Positions 54,426-64,000 of a stretch of DNA of 64,000 nt are shown here, piece by piece. How positions within the stretch are numbered: the first letter of the stretch is position 1; each line of letters opens with the position of its first letter. Under the pieces are notes generated by a model. The model was not told the origin of the DNA. It was given only the letters and a program-made list of their open reading frames with translations, and did not search any database. The translations under genes were made by a program, and so were the position numbers. This DNA comes from Kitasatospora sp. GAS204B (GTDB lineage: Bacteria > Actinomycetota > Actinomycetes > Streptomycetales > Streptomycetaceae): the NCBI RefSeq assembly GCF_029892155.1, contig NZ_JARZAG010000009.1, forward strand, positions 124,001 through 188,000. Direction: 5' to 3'.

Positions 54426-56446
54426 CCACCCCGCAGAAGTCCGGCGGCCCCGCCGTCGGCGCGGCCGAGCCCGAGGACGCGGCCAAGCCCGGCGGCGGCC
54501 CGGCGCTGACCGCCTCGCAGGAGGCCGCCGCCCGCCGCGGTCCGGCCGGCCCCGGCCGGTTCATGGGCGGCCAGGGTGCCGAGAAGTCGATGGACTTCAA
54601 GGGCTCCAGCCGCCGGATGCTCGGCCTGCTGCGCCCCGAGCGTGCGGCACTGAGCGGCATGGTCGTCCTGGGCGCGCTCAGCGTCGGCTGCGCGGTGGCC
54701 GGGCCCAAGCTGCTCGGCAACGCGATGGACCTGATCGTCAAGGGCTTCCTCGGCCACCAGATCCAGACCCCGCAGGCCCTGCAGTACATCCTGAGCAAGG
54801 GCGGCAAGCAGGCCGACGTGCTCCGCGCGACCCACTTCACCCCCGGCCACGGGATGGACTACGGCGCCATCGGCACCGTGCTGATCTGGGTGCTGCTGAT
54901 CTACGTCGGGTCGGCGGCGTTCGGCATCGTGCAGGGCCGGCTGGCCGCGCGCGCGATCAACAAGACGGTCAACCGGCTGCGCGGCCAGGTGGAGACCAAG
55001 ATCAGCCGGCTGCCGCTGAGTTACTTCGACAAGCAGCCGCGCGGCGAGGTGCTCAGCCGGGTCACCAACGACATCGACAACGTCGGCCAGTCCATGCAGC
55101 AGACCATGGGCCAGGTGGTGAACTCGCTGCTCACCATCGTCGGCGTGCTGGCGATGATGTTCTGGATCTCCTGGATCCTCGCGCTGATCGCGCTGGTCTC
55201 GGTGCCGCTCTCGGTGGTCGTCGCGGCCCGGGTCGGCAAGCGCGCCCAGCCGCAGTTCGTCGCGCAGTGGAAGACCACCGGCAAGCTGAACGCGCACATC
55301 GAGGAGATGTACACCGGGCACGCCCTGGTGAAGGTCTTCGGCCGGCAGAAGGAGGCGGCGGAAACCTTCCGCCAGCAGAACGAGGAGCTCTACGCCTCCA
55401 GCTTCCGGGCGCAGTTCATCTCCGGGATCATCCAGCCCGCGATGATGTTCATCGGCAACCTCAACTACGTGGCGGTCGCCGTGGTCGGCGGGCTGCGGGT
55501 GGCCAGCGGCGCGCTCTCCATCGGTGACGTGCAGGCCTTCATCCAGTACTCGCGGCAGTTCAGCCAGCCGCTCACCCAGGTCGCGAGCATGGCCAACCTG
55601 CTGCAGTCCGGCGTCGCCTCGGCCGAGCGGGTCTTCGAACTGCTGGACGCCGACGAGCAGTCCGCCGAACCCGAGCGCCCCGAGCGCCCGGCCGAACTGC
55701 GCGGCCTGGTCTCCTTCGAGGACGTCGCCTTCCGCTACGACCCCGACAAACCGCTGATCGAGGACCTCTCCCTCAAGGTCGAACCCGGCCAGACCGTCGC
55801 CATCGTCGGCCCCACCGGCGCCGGCAAGACCACCATGGTCAACCTCCTCATGCGCTTCTACGAGGTCACCGGCGGCCGGATCACCCTGGACGGCGTCGAC
55901 ATCGCCGCCATGTCCCGCGAGGAACTGCGCGCCGGCATCGGCATGGTCCTCCAGGACACCTGGCTCTTCGGCGGCACCATCGCCGACAACATCGCCTACG
56001 GCGCCACCCACGCCACCCGCGAGCAAGTCATCGAAGCCGCCAAAGCCGCCCACGTCGACCGCTTCGTACGCACCCTGCCCGAGGGCTACGACACCGTCAT
56101 CGACGACGAAGGCACCGGCGTCAGCGCCGGCGAGAAACAACTCATCACCATCGCCCGCGCCTTCCTCGCCCAACCCAGCATCCTGGTCCTGGACGAAGCC
56201 ACCAGCTCCGTCGACACCCGCACCGAAGTACTGATCCAACGCGCCATGGCCCTACTGCGCACCGGCCGCACCAGCTTCGTCATCGCCCACCGCCTCTCCA
56301 CCATCCGCGACGCCGACGTCATCCTCGTGATGGAGAACGGCTCGATCGTCGAACAGGGCTCGCACGACGACCTGATCGCCACCGAAGGCGCCTACGCCCG
56401 CCTCTACCAAGCCCAGTTCGCCCAAGCCGTGGCCGAGCAGGACTGA
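54422..56446 (+). CDS. ABC exporter subunit 2 (canonical ATPase site)
   Basis: 674 aa. An N-terminal disordered Pro/Gly tail of about 60 residues, six membrane helices, then an ATPase with Walker A GPTGAGKTT, signature VSAGEKQL (where the usual LSGGQ is SAGEK) and Walker B ILVLDEATSSVD with the catalytic Glu. Completes the composite site of subunit 1. Probably a multidrug or lipid exporter; substrate unknown. The signal VSAGEKQ replacing SGGQ is seen in heterodimeric members. Confidence 0.94.
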   Translation: MTTPQKSGGPAVGAAEPEDAAKPGGGPALTASQEAAARRGPAGPGRFMGGQGAEKSMDFKGSSRRMLGLLRPERAALSGMVVLGALSVGCAVAGPKLLGNAMDLIVKGFLGHQIQTPQALQYILSKGGKQADVLRATHFTPGHGMDYGAIGTVLIWVLLIYVGSAAFGIVQGRLAARAINKTVNRLRGQVETKISRLPLSYFDKQPRGEVLSRVTNDIDNVGQSMQQTMGQVVNSLLTIVGVLAMMFWISWILALIALVSVPLSVVVAARVGKRAQPQFVAQWKTTGKLNAHIEEMYTGHALVKVFGRQKEAAETFRQQNEELYASSFRAQFISGIIQPAMMFIGNLNYVAVAVVGGLRVASGALSIGDVQAFIQYSRQFSQPLTQVASMANLLQSGVASAERVFELLDADEQSAEPERPERPAELRGLVSFEDVAFRYDPDKPLIEDLSLKVEPGQTVAIVGPTGAGKTTMVNLLMRFYEVTGGRITLDGVDIAAMSREELRAGIGMVLQDTWLFGGTIADNIAYGATHATREQVIEAAKAAHVDRFVRTLPEGYDTVIDDEGTGVSAGEKQLITIARAFLAQPSILVLDEATSSVDTRTEVLIQRAMALLRTGRTSFVIAHRLSTIRDADVILVMENGSIVEQGSHDDLIATEGAYARLYQAQFAQAVAEQD

Positions 56447-56451
56447 CCTGA

Positions 56452-56505
56452 CGCATGACGAAGGGCCGCCGTCCGCAGCTGCGGACGGCGGCCCTTCGTC
56501 ATGCG
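56452..56505. terminator. 54-bp perfect palindrome, bidirectional terminator
   Basis: 27-bp arms with no mismatch and no spacer (56452-56478 with 56479-56505), 5 bp after the ABC subunit stop and 17 bp before the lepA stop. As RNA it forms a very long hairpin on either strand. Confidence 0.92.
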
Positions 56506-56522
56506 GCCACGCCAGGCACCGG

Positions 56523-58394
56523 CTACTTCTTGGCGTCCTTCGGGGCGTCCGCGTCGGTGGAGAGCGCGGCGATGAAGGCCTCCTGCGGGACCTCCACGCG
56601 GCCGACCATCTTCATCCGCTTCTTGCCCTCCTTCTGCTTCTCCAGCAGCTTGCGCTTACGCGAGATGTCACCGCCGTAGCACTTGGCGAGGACGTCCTTG
56701 CGGATCGCCCGGACCGTCTCACGGGCGATGACCCGCGAGCCGATCGCGGCCTGGATCGGCACCTCGAACTGCTGACGCGGGATCAGCTTCTGCAGCTTGC
56801 CGGCCATCATGACGCCGTAGTTGTAGGCCTTGTCCTTGTGCACGATGGCGGAGAAGGCGTCCACGGCGTCGCCGTGCAGCAGGATGTCGACCTTGACCAG
56901 GTCGGCGGTCTGCTCACCGATCGGCTCGTAGTCGAAGGAACCGTAGCCGCGGGTCTTGGACTTCAGCTGGTCGAAGAAGTCGAAGACGATCTCGGCCAGC
57001 GGCAGCGTGTAGCGCAGCTCGACCCGGTCCTCGGAGAGGTAGTCCATGCCCTGGAGGTTGCCGCGACGAGCCTGGCAGAGCTCCATGATCGCGCCGACGA
57101 AGTCGTTCGGCGCCAGGATGGTGCCGCGCACCACCGGCTCGTAGACCTCGGCGATCTTGCCGGTGGGGAACTCGCTCGGGTTGGTGACGGTGTGCTCGGT
57201 GCCGTCCTCCATGACCACCCGGTAGATCACGTTCGGGGCGGTGGAGATCAGGTCGAGGTTGAACTCGCGCTCCAGGCGCTCCCGGATGATCTCCAGGTGC
57301 AGCAGGCCGAGGAAGCCGCAGCGGTAGCCGAAGCCGAGCGCGACCGAGGTCTCCGGCTCGTAGACCAGCGCGGCGTCGTTGAGGCGCAGCTTGTCCAGCG
57401 CGTCGCGGAGCAGCGGGTAGTCGCTGCCGTCGAGCGGGTAGAGGCCCGAGAAGACCATCGGGCGCGGATCCTTGTAGCCGCCCAGCGCCTCGGTCGCACC
57501 CTTGTGCATCGAGGTGATGGTGTCACCGACCTTGGACTGCCGGACGTCCTTCACACCGGTGATGATGTAGCCCACCTCGCCGACGCCGAGGCCGTCGGCG
57601 ACCTTGGGCTCGGGCGAGATGACGCCGATCTCCAGCAGCTCGTGGGTGGCGCCGGTGGACATCATCGCGATCCGCTCACGCTTGGTGAGCTGGCCGTCGA
57701 CCACCCGGACGTAGGTGACCACGCCGCGGTAGGAGTCGTAGACCGAGTCGAAGATCATCGCGCGGGCCGGGGCGTCCTTGACGCCGACCGGGGCGGGGAT
57801 CTTCGCGACCACGTGGTCGAGCAGGTCCTCGACACCCAGGCCGGTCTTCGCGCTGACCTTGAGCACGTCCTCCGGGTCGCAGCCGATGATGTGCGCGAGC
57901 TCGGCGGCGTACTTCTCGGGCTGGGCGGCCGGCAGGTCGATCTTGTTGAGGACCGGGATGATCGTGAGGTCGTTCTCCAGGGCCAGGTACAGGTTGGCCA
58001 GGGTCTGCGCCTCGATGCCCTGGGCCGCGTCCACCACCAGGATGGTGCCCTCGCAGGCGGCCAGGGAGCGGGACACCTCGTAGGTGAAGTCCACGTGGCC
58101 CGGGGTGTCGATCATGTTGAGGATGTGCGTGGCGCCCTCGTGCTCACCGGTCTTCGGGGCCCACGGCAGGCGGACCGCCTGCGACTTGATGGTGATGCCG
58201 CGCTCGCGCTCGATGTCCATCCGGTCGAGGTACTGGGCACGCATCTGCCGGGGGTCGACAACGCCGGTGATCTGCAGCATCCGGTCGGCGAGGGTCGACT
58301 TGCCGTGGTCGATGTGGGCGATGATGCAGAAGTTGCGGATCAGCGCCGGGTCGGTACGGCTGGGCTCTGGCACGTTCGTAGGGGTCGCGGGCAC
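56523..58394 (-). CDS. lepA: Elongation factor 4 (LepA)
   Basis: 623 aa translation GTPase. G1 [16 protein letters not shown]3 DTPGHVDF, G4 NKIDLPAA, then the LepA domains and the unique C-terminal region with the positively charged [22 protein letters not shown]. Catalyses back-translocation or rescue of stalled ribosomes. GTG start at 58394; another GTG seven codons in is possible. Divergent from rpsT across 256 bp. Confidence 0.97.
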   Translation of the reverse strand: MPATPTNVPEPSRTDPALIRNFCIIAHIDHGKSTLADRMLQITGVVDPRQMRAQYLDRMDIERERGITIKSQAVRLPWAPKTGEHEGATHILNMIDTPGHVDFTYEVSRSLAACEGTILVVDAAQGIEAQTLANLYLALENDLTIIPVLNKIDLPAAQPEKYAAELAHIIGCDPEDVLKVSAKTGLGVEDLLDHVVAKIPAPVGVKDAPARAMIFDSVYDSYRGVVTYVRVVDGQLTKRERIAMMSTGATHELLEIGVISPEPKVADGLGVGEVGYIITGVKDVRQSKVGDTITSMHKGATEALGGYKDPRPMVFSGLYPLDGSDYPLLRDALDKLRLNDAALVYEPETSVALGFGYRCGFLGLLHLEIIRERLEREFNLDLISTAPNVIYRVVMEDGTEHTVTNPSEFPTGKIAEVYEPVVRGTILAPNDFVGAIMELCQARRGNLQGMDYLSEDRVELRYTLPLAEIVFDFFDQLKSKTRGYGSFDYEPIGEQTADLVKVDILLHGDAVDAFSAIVHKDKAYNYGVMMAGKLQKLIPRQQFEVPIQAAIGSRVIARETVRAIRKDVLAKCYGGDISRKRKLLEKQKEGKKRMKMVGRVEVPQEAFIAALSTDADAPKDAKK

Positions 58395-58519
58395 CTTGGT
58401 CCGATTCTCCGTTGGTCCGGGGGGGGCCGGACGCTGTCGTCCGATCCAGGAGCCCTGGACTGTGTCTCAAATACCAGGGTTCCGTCCATCTTCCCATGAG
58501 CCCGCCGCCACCCGCCGGT

Positions 58520-58549
58520 TTGGGGGGCGCGGCCGGGCCCTGGTAGCGT
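58520..58549 (+). promoter_or_regulatory. Candidate rpsT promoter
   Basis: TTGGGG (58520-58525) and TAGCGT (58544-58549) with an 18-bp spacer, about 100 nt upstream of rpsT. Both hexamers are near the streptomycete housekeeping consensus. Confidence 0.5.
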
Positions 58550-58650
58550 GGGGCGCTGCACCTCGCTTTCGGCATGCCCTCTCAGCTGGTCCGGAGCGAA
58601 GGACGCAACACCCGCAGACCCGATCGATCAGATAAGACTGAGGCTCTTTC

Positions 58651-58917
58651 GTGGCGAACATCAAGTCCCAGATCAAGCGCAACAAGACCAACGAGAAGGC
58701 GCGCCTGCGCAACAAGGCCGTCAAGTCCTCGCTGAAGACCGCGCTGCGCAAGGCCCGCGAGGCCGTTGCCGCCGGTGAGACCGAGAAGGCCACCGTGCTG
58801 GCCCGCGAGGCCTCCAAGGCCCTCGACAAGGCCGTGAGCAAGGGCGTCATCCACAAGAACCAGGCCGCCAACAAGAAGTCGGCGATCACCAAGCAGGTCG
58901 TCGCCACCCAGGCCTGA
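58651..58917 (+). CDS. rpsT: Small ribosomal subunit protein bS20
   Basis: 88 aa, GTG start. [37 protein letters not shown]...[20 protein letters not shown] is the whole S20 pattern, very basic and helical. Binds 16S rRNA early in 30S assembly. Adjacent to lepA and holA as in streptomycetes. Confidence 0.98.
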   Translation: MANIKSQIKRNKTNEKARLRNKAVKSSLKTALRKAREAVAAGETEKATVLAREASKALDKAVSKGVIHKNQAANKKSAITKQVVATQA

Positions 58918-59295
58918 GCACCGCTCGCCTGGCTCGGCGGCGGCACGCCGTCGCCGTAGCTCTTCGCAGTACCTCGCAGTATCCCTCGGGTGATCGTCCG
59001 GCCCTCTACCCGGAGCCCCCAGGGCGCACGAACTCGTACCGCACGCGGCCTGCGTTCGCCACGCGGGTGCGGTGCACAGCTCGACCGGCAGGCGCCGTGG
59101 CAGTCCCTTCACCGGGACGTCGCGGCGCCTGTCGGCGTTTGCGGGGCGCTTGCGGGGGCCGGCGCGGGCGGGGGCCGGCGCGGGCGGGGTTGTGTCCGTT
59201 GTCGGTGTCGGGGGTGGGGAGGTGCGCCGGGTATATCGTCGAGCAACGCTCCGATCCCGGCTCATCACTCTCCGCCGCCTCCTGGGGGACCGCCC
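58918..59295. other. Intergenic region with a 16-bp tandem repeat
   Basis: No gene seen. GGGGGCCGGCGCGGGC is repeated twice head to tail at 59154-59185. A polypurine ribosome site at its end serves the gene that follows. Confidence 0.5.
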
Positions 59296-60072
59296 ATGTC
59301 GACACCGCCGCAGGCTCAGCCCGGCTACGGCTACGGCTATCCGGTGTTGCCGGCCCAACCGCCCCAGCAACTGCCGCCCCAGCAACCACCGGTCGAGCAA
59401 CCCGTGCAGGGGCCCACGCCCGTGCCACGTGGGCGGCGACTGCTGCGGCGGGCCCGGTGGGGGTTCGCGGGTGCGCTGGTGGCCTCGGCCTTCTGGACGG
59501 TGGCGGTGTGGACCGTGCCCGGGATGGTCAGACCGCCCTCCGCCGCACTGTCGACCGGGGCGTACCGGGTGACCGACAACCTGTGCGCCACGGCGCCACT
59601 GACTCGGCTCGGCCAGCTGTACCCGGTCTCGGCCGGGACGCCGAACCACTTCACCACGCGGACCAAGGCACTCGACGACATGAGCTGCACCGAGTACCTC
59701 AAGAGGTCCGCCACCGACGCCGGCTACGTCTCGGTGTACCTGGACACGTCACTGCACCACGCGGTCAACCCGGCGGCCGAGTTCGCGTCGGAGCGCAGTG
59801 CCCTGTCGCAGCGGCAGTTCCAGACCGGCGACGTCCCGGAGTTGGGCAGCCAGGCCTTCACCGGGTACCAGGACCTGCAGAGCGGCCCCGACCGCAACCA
59901 GCACTTCGTGACCCAGCTGATCTATGTCCGGGACGGTGGGGCGGTCTTCTACCTGTCCTGGACCGGCTCCTACGAGGCCGGCAAGGACTCCGTGCCCGAC
60001 CGGGACGGGATTCGGCAGGCCGTGGTGATCGACGCCCGCGACGCGCTGCGGGCACTGGGCGGGCGGGGCTGA
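59296..60072 (+). CDS. Membrane-anchored protein with a Pro/Gln-rich N-terminus
   Basis: 258 aa. N-terminal cytoplasmic tail rich in Pro, Gln and Tyr-Gly (1-50), one membrane helix (about 60-80), then an extracytoplasmic domain with paired Cys (NLCATAPL, MSCTEYL). No family recognised. GGGGGA ribosome site. Stands alone between rpsT and holA. Confidence 0.72.
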   Translation: MSTPPQAQPGYGYGYPVLPAQPPQQLPPQQPPVEQPVQGPTPVPRGRRLLRRARWGFAGALVASAFWTVAVWTVPGMVRPPSAALSTGAYRVTDNLCATAPLTRLGQLYPVSAGTPNHFTTRTKALDDMSCTEYLKRSATDAGYVSVYLDTSLHHAVNPAAEFASERSALSQRQFQTGDVPELGSQAFTGYQDLQSGPDRNQHFVTQLIYVRDGGAVFYLSWTGSYEAGKDSVPDRDGIRQAVVIDARDALRALGGRG

Positions 60073-60166
60073 GCGGGCGGGGGTGAGCGGGCGGGGGTGA
60101 GCGCGAGCAGGGTTGTCGCGCACAGCCGTTGCCCCTGTGCTGCTTTTGTGCTGCCGCTGAGGTCCG

Positions 60167-61162
60167 TCAGTACGGGCGGGCGCCGGCGCGAGCCGCCCGG
60201 GCGACCGCGACCACCGCGCGCTCCAGGGCATAGGCGGGATCGTCCGAACCGCCCTTGACGGCGGCGTCGGCCTGCGCGATCGCGGTCAGCGCGGCGGCGA
60301 CGCCGTCGCCGGTCCAGCCGCGCATCTGCTGGCGGACCCGGTCCACCTTCCACGGCGGCATGCCCAGTTCGCGTGCCAGGTCGGCCGGGCGCATCGAGCG
60401 GTCCGCCGTGGCGAGCCGGCCGATGCTGCGCACGCCGGCGGCCAGCGCGTAGGTGATGCCGGTCGGCGGCTGGCCCACCGCCAGCGCCCAGCGCAGCCGC
60501 TCCAGCGCGTCGGCGGCCCGACCGGTGACCGCCAGGTCGGCGACCTCGAAGCCGGTGGCCTCGGCCCGACCGCTGTAGTAGCGGGCCACCACGCGCTCGT
60601 CGATGGTGCCCTCGACGTCGGAGGTGAGCTGGCTGCAGGCGGCGGCGAGCTCCCGCAGGTCACCCCCGAGCGCGTCCAGCAGCGCCTGGCAGGCCTCCGG
60701 ACTGGCCGACCGGCCGAGCGTGCGGAACTCGCCACGGACGAAGGCGATCCGCTCGCCGGCCTTGGTCAGCTTGGCGCAGGCCACCTCGCGGGCGCCGGCC
60801 TTGCGGGCCGCGTCGAGCAGGCCCTTGCCCTTCGGTCCCCCGGCATGCACCAGGACGATGATCACCTCATCGGCCGGCGCATCCAGGTAGGCCTTGAGCT
60901 CCTTCACCGACTCCGCCGCGAGATCCTGCGCGGCCCGGACCACGATCACCTTGCGCTCGGCGAAGAGCGAGGGAGTGGTCAACTCGGCCAGGCTCCCGGG
61001 CTGCAGGGCGCCGGGGGCGAGATCGCGCACGTCCGTATCGGGATCCGCCGCCCTCGCCGCGGCCACCACCTGGGCAACCGCACGGTCCAGCAGCAACTCC
61101 TCCTGGCCGACCGCGAGGGTCAGCGGGGCGAGCAGGTCGTCGGGTGCACTCTTCCTGGCCAT
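60167..61162 (-). CDS. holA: DNA polymerase III subunit delta
   Basis: 331 aa. Clamp-loader subunit that opens the beta clamp. Pattern PLTLAVGQEELLLDRAVAQVVAAAR, LAELTTPSLFAERKVIVVRAAQDL, and the helical C-terminal domain ATGFEVADLAVTGRAADALERLRWALAVGQPPTGITYALA. ATG at 61162. Divergent from the short gene at 61228, convergent with the gene before it. Confidence 0.94.
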   Translation of the reverse strand: MARKSAPDDLLAPLTLAVGQEELLLDRAVAQVVAAARAADPDTDVRDLAPGALQPGSLAELTTPSLFAERKVIVVRAAQDLAAESVKELKAYLDAPADEVIIVLVHAGGPKGKGLLDAARKAGAREVACAKLTKAGERIAFVRGEFRTLGRSASPEACQALLDALGGDLRELAAACSQLTSDVEGTIDERVVARYYSGRAEATGFEVADLAVTGRAADALERLRWALAVGQPPTGITYALAAGVRSIGRLATADRSMRPADLARELGMPPWKVDRVRQQMRGWTGDGVAAALTAIAQADAAVKGGSDDPAYALERAVVAVARAARAGARPY

Positions 61163-61227
61163 CGCGTACCAGCATCCCATGGGCGACCGACAGGTCCGGG
61201 GCCACCGACGGCAGACCACCGGAGACA

Positions 61228-61554
61228 ATGGTCAGCGTGAGCTCTCGTGACATCCCTGACACCCGTGACTTCGACACCCCTCCGGCCGTGCCCGTCGGCG
61301 TGACCACGGGCCGGCAGCTGCTGGTCCTGGCCGACCGCGACGAGGCCGAGGCGGTGGCCGAGGCGCTGCTCGAACAGTGGCCGGCGCTCGGTCCGTTGGA
61401 GCTGGTGCGGGATGCGCTGGCCGGGGAGGACGACGCCGAGGACGCGCAGTGGCTGGTCGTGTTGGAGGAGCCCGTGGGCGGCTGGCAGGCGGAGCTGGTG
61501 GCAGCGGTGGACGCGCTGGTCGCGGAGCACGAGGGGTGGCGCGAGGAGGGCTAG
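61228..61554 (+). CDS. Small hypothetical protein
   Basis: 108 aa from the ATG at 61228; a GTG at 61237 is an alternative, and the GGAG lies too close to the ATG for comfort. Alpha/beta composition: TTGRQLLVLADRDEAEAVAEALLEQWPALGPLELVRDAL, then acidic EDDAEDAQWLVVLEEPVGGWQAELVAAVDALVAEHEGW. Conserved position next to holA suggests a real gene; function unknown. Confidence 0.72.
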   Translation: MVSVSSRDIPDTRDFDTPPAVPVGVTTGRQLLVLADRDEAEAVAEALLEQWPALGPLELVRDALAGEDDAEDAQWLVVLEEPVGGWQAELVAAVDALVAEHEGWREEG

Positions 61555-64000
61555 GGCCTGTACGGCCGGCTTCGGTGGTGCTGTCATCCTCGTTCTCGCT
61601 GTCCGGGTGGGGGTGGATGAGGGCGCGCAGGGCGGTGGGGGTGTCACCGAGGACGGCGATGTCGCCGCTCTGGTCGGTGCGCAGCACGGTGGTGCCCAGG
61701 GCGCGTAGTTGGTCGACGGTGCGGGCGGCCGGGTGGCCGTAGGGGTTGCCGGCGCCGACCGAGATCAGCGCGAGGCGCGGTCGCAGGGCTCGGGCCAGGT
61801 CCCAGTCCTGGTTGGCCGAGCCGTGGTGGGCCACCTTGAGGACGTCGACCGGTCCCGGGTGCGCCCGGCTGAGCAGTTCGGCCTGGGCGGCCGGTTCGAG
61901 GTCGCCGAGCAGTGCCAGGCGCAGGCCGCCGGCCGTGACCAGCAGCGCAACGCTCGCGTTGTTGGCCCCCGGAGTCGCCGGGCCCAACTCGCCGACCGGC
62001 CACAGCACATCCCAGGACAGCTCGGGCCCCGCCGTACGGTGCTCCCCCGGCATCGCCCGCAGCACCGGCACCCCCGCCTCGGCCGCCCAGCGGGTCACCT
62101 TCGCGACCTCTCCCGGCGGTGTCGCCACGGTGGTCGTCTCGATCGCGCCGACCGAACGGTTGCGCAGCACACCCGGCAGACCCTCACTGTGATCAGCGTG
62201 GAAATGGGTCAACAGCACCATCGGCACCCGGGTGATCCCCAGATCGCGCAGGCAGGCGTCGGCCGCCGCCGGGTCGGGACCGGTGTCGACGACCACGGCG
62301 GTGTCCGAGCTGTCGTCACCAGGTCCGCCGGTGACGGGGAGGACCAGTAGGTCTCCCTGACCGACCGAGCACATCACCAGCCGGGCTCCGGTGGGCGGCC
62401 AGCCGGTGGCGATCCGGACCAAGGGCGCCGGGCGGAGCAGGAGCAGCAGAAATCCGAGCACGAGCAGGGCGGCCACCAGCACGCGGACGCGCCGCCGCAG
62501 CGGAGACGGGAGCACCGGCACGGGCACGGGCGTGGGACCAGACGCGAACGGGGCATCGAGCTGCTGCCCCGTCAGATCGCCATCGGCCTCGGCATCGCTA
62601 CCGGCGTCATGCTTCGCGGGCAGCAGCAGCCGAACCGCGTAGCAGGCGGCGAGCACGGCGAGGGCCAGGCTGATCGTGCCCAACCAGCCTGGGGTCCAAG
62701 CGAGTTCGGCGCCCGGGAGGTCGGCGCCTGTCCTGGCCACCATCGCGAGCCACTCCGTCGGCAGCCCTGCCAACCCCGCCGCGAACCGGGCCAGCCCGGC
62801 GGAGAGCGGGGCGAGCGCAAGGGCGGCGAAGCCGATCAGGGTGGCCGGGGTGATGGCGAGTTCGGCGAGCAGGTTGCACGGGATACCCACCAGGCTGACG
62901 CGCGGTGCCAGCAGCACCGTGGCCGGTGCGCAGAACGCCTGCGCGGCGGCGGCGACGGCCACGCCGCCGGCCAGGTGGTGTGGCCAGCCGCGCTCGTGCA
63001 GCGCCCGCGCCCAACGCTGACCGGCGGTGAGCACCCCCAGGGTCGCGAGGGCGGACAGCAGGAAGCCGTAGGAACGGGCCAGGAACGGGTCCACCAGCAG
63101 CAGTACCAGGACACCACCGGCCAGTGCGGGAACCGCCTGGCGAGGCCGCCCCATGGCGAGCGCGAGCAGCCCGACCAGGCCGGTGGCGGCAGCTCTCAGC
63201 ACGCTCGGGTCGGGCCGGCAGAGCGTCACGAAAGCCACCGTCAACACCGCGCCCAGCAGCGCCGTGACACGCAGCGGAACGCCCAGCAGCGCGGCCAGCC
63301 CACCGCGCTCGGCGGTGCCGGCCCGCGCGGGCGCGCCGAGCAGGACGGCGAGCACGATGGAGAGGTTGGCGCCGCTGACGGCCGTGAGGTGCACCAGGTC
63401 GGTGGCGCGGAACGCCTCGTCCAGGTCATCCGGCATCGCGGAGGTGTCGCCCACCACGAGCCCCGGGAGCAGCGCGCGGGCGTCGGACGGCAGCCCGGCA
63501 CAGGCCTCGCGCAGGCCCTGGCGCAGCCGACCGGCTAGCCGTTGGGCCCAGCTGGGCGGGGCGAGTTGACGCGGTGACCCCTGGGCGAGCAGAGCGGCCG
63601 CCGTGTCCCGTCCGGCCCCGGAAGCTGGCAGCACCCGGGCCTGCGCGGCGATCCGGGCGGACGGCAGCAGGCCCTGCCAGGCGGCGGCGTCGCGCTCCTG
63701 GACGATGACGGTGACGGGCGTGCGGGTGCGGGTGGTGGCACCGGTCGAGACGGTGACCTGGTCGGCGATCGCGTCGACGGTGAGGACGGGGTGGCCCGGG
63801 TTGGAGCCGCGCGCGTGGGAGGTACGGGTGTGCGGGTCGCCGGTGATGGTGAGGTCGACCGAGACGTGGGTGGAGCTGGGCGCTGGAGCGGGCGTGGGAG
63901 TGGGCACGGGGGTACGGGCGGCGACCGGAGCGTCGGGGGCGGCGGCAGTTGAGCGGGCCAGCGCGGGCAGCGGGCCACGGTGCAGGTCGGCGGTGTGCAG
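61232..64000 (-). CDS. comEC: ComEC/Rec2-family DNA-uptake channel, truncated by window edge
   Basis: Open to the right edge (N-terminus missing). Competence domain with many membrane helices (about 300 residues: HLTAVSGANLSIVLAVLLG, VAFVTLCRPDPSVLRAAATG), then a metallo-beta-lactamase domain (TGARLVMCSVGQGDLLVLPV, LLTHFHADHSEGLPGVL, VLKVAHHGSANQDW). The frame does not stop after the usual end (near 61560) but runs on about 107 Pro/Arg-rich residues antisense to the small gene at 61228, ending at 61232. That tail may be artefactual, since an out-of-frame TAG sits at the expected end. Confidence 0.9.
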   Translation of the reverse strand: MHTADLHRGPLPALARSTAAAPDAPVAARTPVPTPTPAPAPSSTHVSVDLTITGDPHTRTSHARGSNPGHPVLTVDAIADQVTVSTGATTRTRTPVTVIVQERDAAAWQGLLPSARIAAQARVLPASGAGRDTAAALLAQGSPRQLAPPSWAQRLAGRLRQGLREACAGLPSDARALLPGLVVGDTSAMPDDLDEAFRATDLVHLTAVSGANLSIVLAVLLGAPARAGTAERGGLAALLGVPLRVTALLGAVLTVAFVTLCRPDPSVLRAAATGLVGLLALAMGRPRQAVPALAGGVLVLLLVDPFLARSYGFLLSALATLGVLTAGQRWARALHERGWPHHLAGGVAVAAAAQAFCAPATVLLAPRVSLVGIPCNLLAELAITPATLIGFAALALAPLSAGLARFAAGLAGLPTEWLAMVARTGADLPGAELAWTPGWLGTISLALAVLAACYAVRLLLPAKHDAGSDAEADGDLTGQQLDAPFASGPTPVPVPVLPSPLRRRVRVLVAALLVLGFLLLLLRPAPLVRIATGWPPTGARLVMCSVGQGDLLVLPVTGGPGDDSSDTAVVVDTGPDPAAADACLRDLGITRVPMVLLTHFHADHSEGLPGVLRNRSVGAIETTTVATPPGEVAKVTRWAAEAGVPVLRAMPGEHRTAGPELSWDVLWPVGELGPATPGANNASVALLVTAGGLRLALLGDLEPAAQAELLSRAHPGPVDVLKVAHHGSANQDWDLARALRPRLALISVGAGNPYGHPAARTVDQLRALGTTVLRTDQSGDIAVLGDTPTALRALIHPHPDSENEDDSTTEAGRTGPSPPRATPRAPRPARPPLPPAPPASRPRAPPTRPATARPRRRPPRPAHPAPAPTDRAPATVRAAPRPPPRPRRGRPGPAAAGPWSRRRARPEGCRSHGCQGCHESSR

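Overview
The window is GC-rich DNA (G/C-dominated third codon positions, GTG and TTG starts, polypurine ribosome sites) whose gene content is that of a Streptomycetaceae actinobacterium (Streptomyces, Kitasatospora or Streptacidiphilus type). The backbone is a conserved chromosomal housekeeping segment: dusB, glyS, zur, uppS, recO, leuA, era, a CorC-like protein, ybeY, phoH, RNase Z, a HIT protein, a tricorn-type protease, rsmE, dnaJ, hrcA, htpX, pspAB, hemW, an acyl-CoA ligase, lepA, rpsT, holA and comEC (cut by the right edge). I saw no tRNA, rRNA, CRISPR array or insertion sequence.

Layout. 0.5-5.7 kb: dusB, a two-component system co-transcribed with a DUF4097-type membrane-anchored protein, and two small unknown genes. 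5.8-9.4 kb: an accessory operon of a type VII-secretion-type protein, a YwqJ-like deaminase toxin and two SUKH-type proteins, one fused to a second deaminase-like domain. 9.5-17.8 kb: secreted GH5 and S53-like hydrolases, DinB-like, alpha/beta hydrolase, quinone-oxidoreductase, orphan kinase and NADAR genes. 17.8-20.0 kb: glyS and zur, with a Zur box but no znu transporter genes. 20.0-23.3 kb: a second type VII-type locus (EspC-like protein, WXG effector with no visible toxin domain, three paralogs spaced exactly 621 bp apart). 23.4-31.5 kb: uppS-recO, a TerB-like protein, leuA with a leucine-rich leader and attenuator, a protealysin/emfourin pair, era and a degenerate cytidine deaminase. 31.6-35.0 kb: lipoprotein, XRE/DUF397 module with a DUF397 tandem duplication, and a membrane protein with a winged-helix regulator. 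35.0-52.3 kb: phoH-ybeY-corC with an intervening mini-ORF, RNase Z-HIT, tricorn, rsmE, dnaJ-hrcA with a perfect CIRCE, htpX-pspAB, DUF3097, hemW and the ligase. 52.5-64 kb: an 11-bp repeat array resembling PhoP direct-repeat units, a heterodimeric ABC exporter, lepA, rpsT, holA and comEC.

Most regulation that can be read directly lies at gene borders: CIRCE (HrcA), a Zur box, the leu leader with terminator stem, operator-like palindromes, and many strong hairpins between convergent genes. The most interesting accessory content is the two type VII-type toxin/immunity-like loci, especially the SUKH-deaminase fusion next to a deaminase toxin, and the triplicated paralog family with a localized hypervariable segment.
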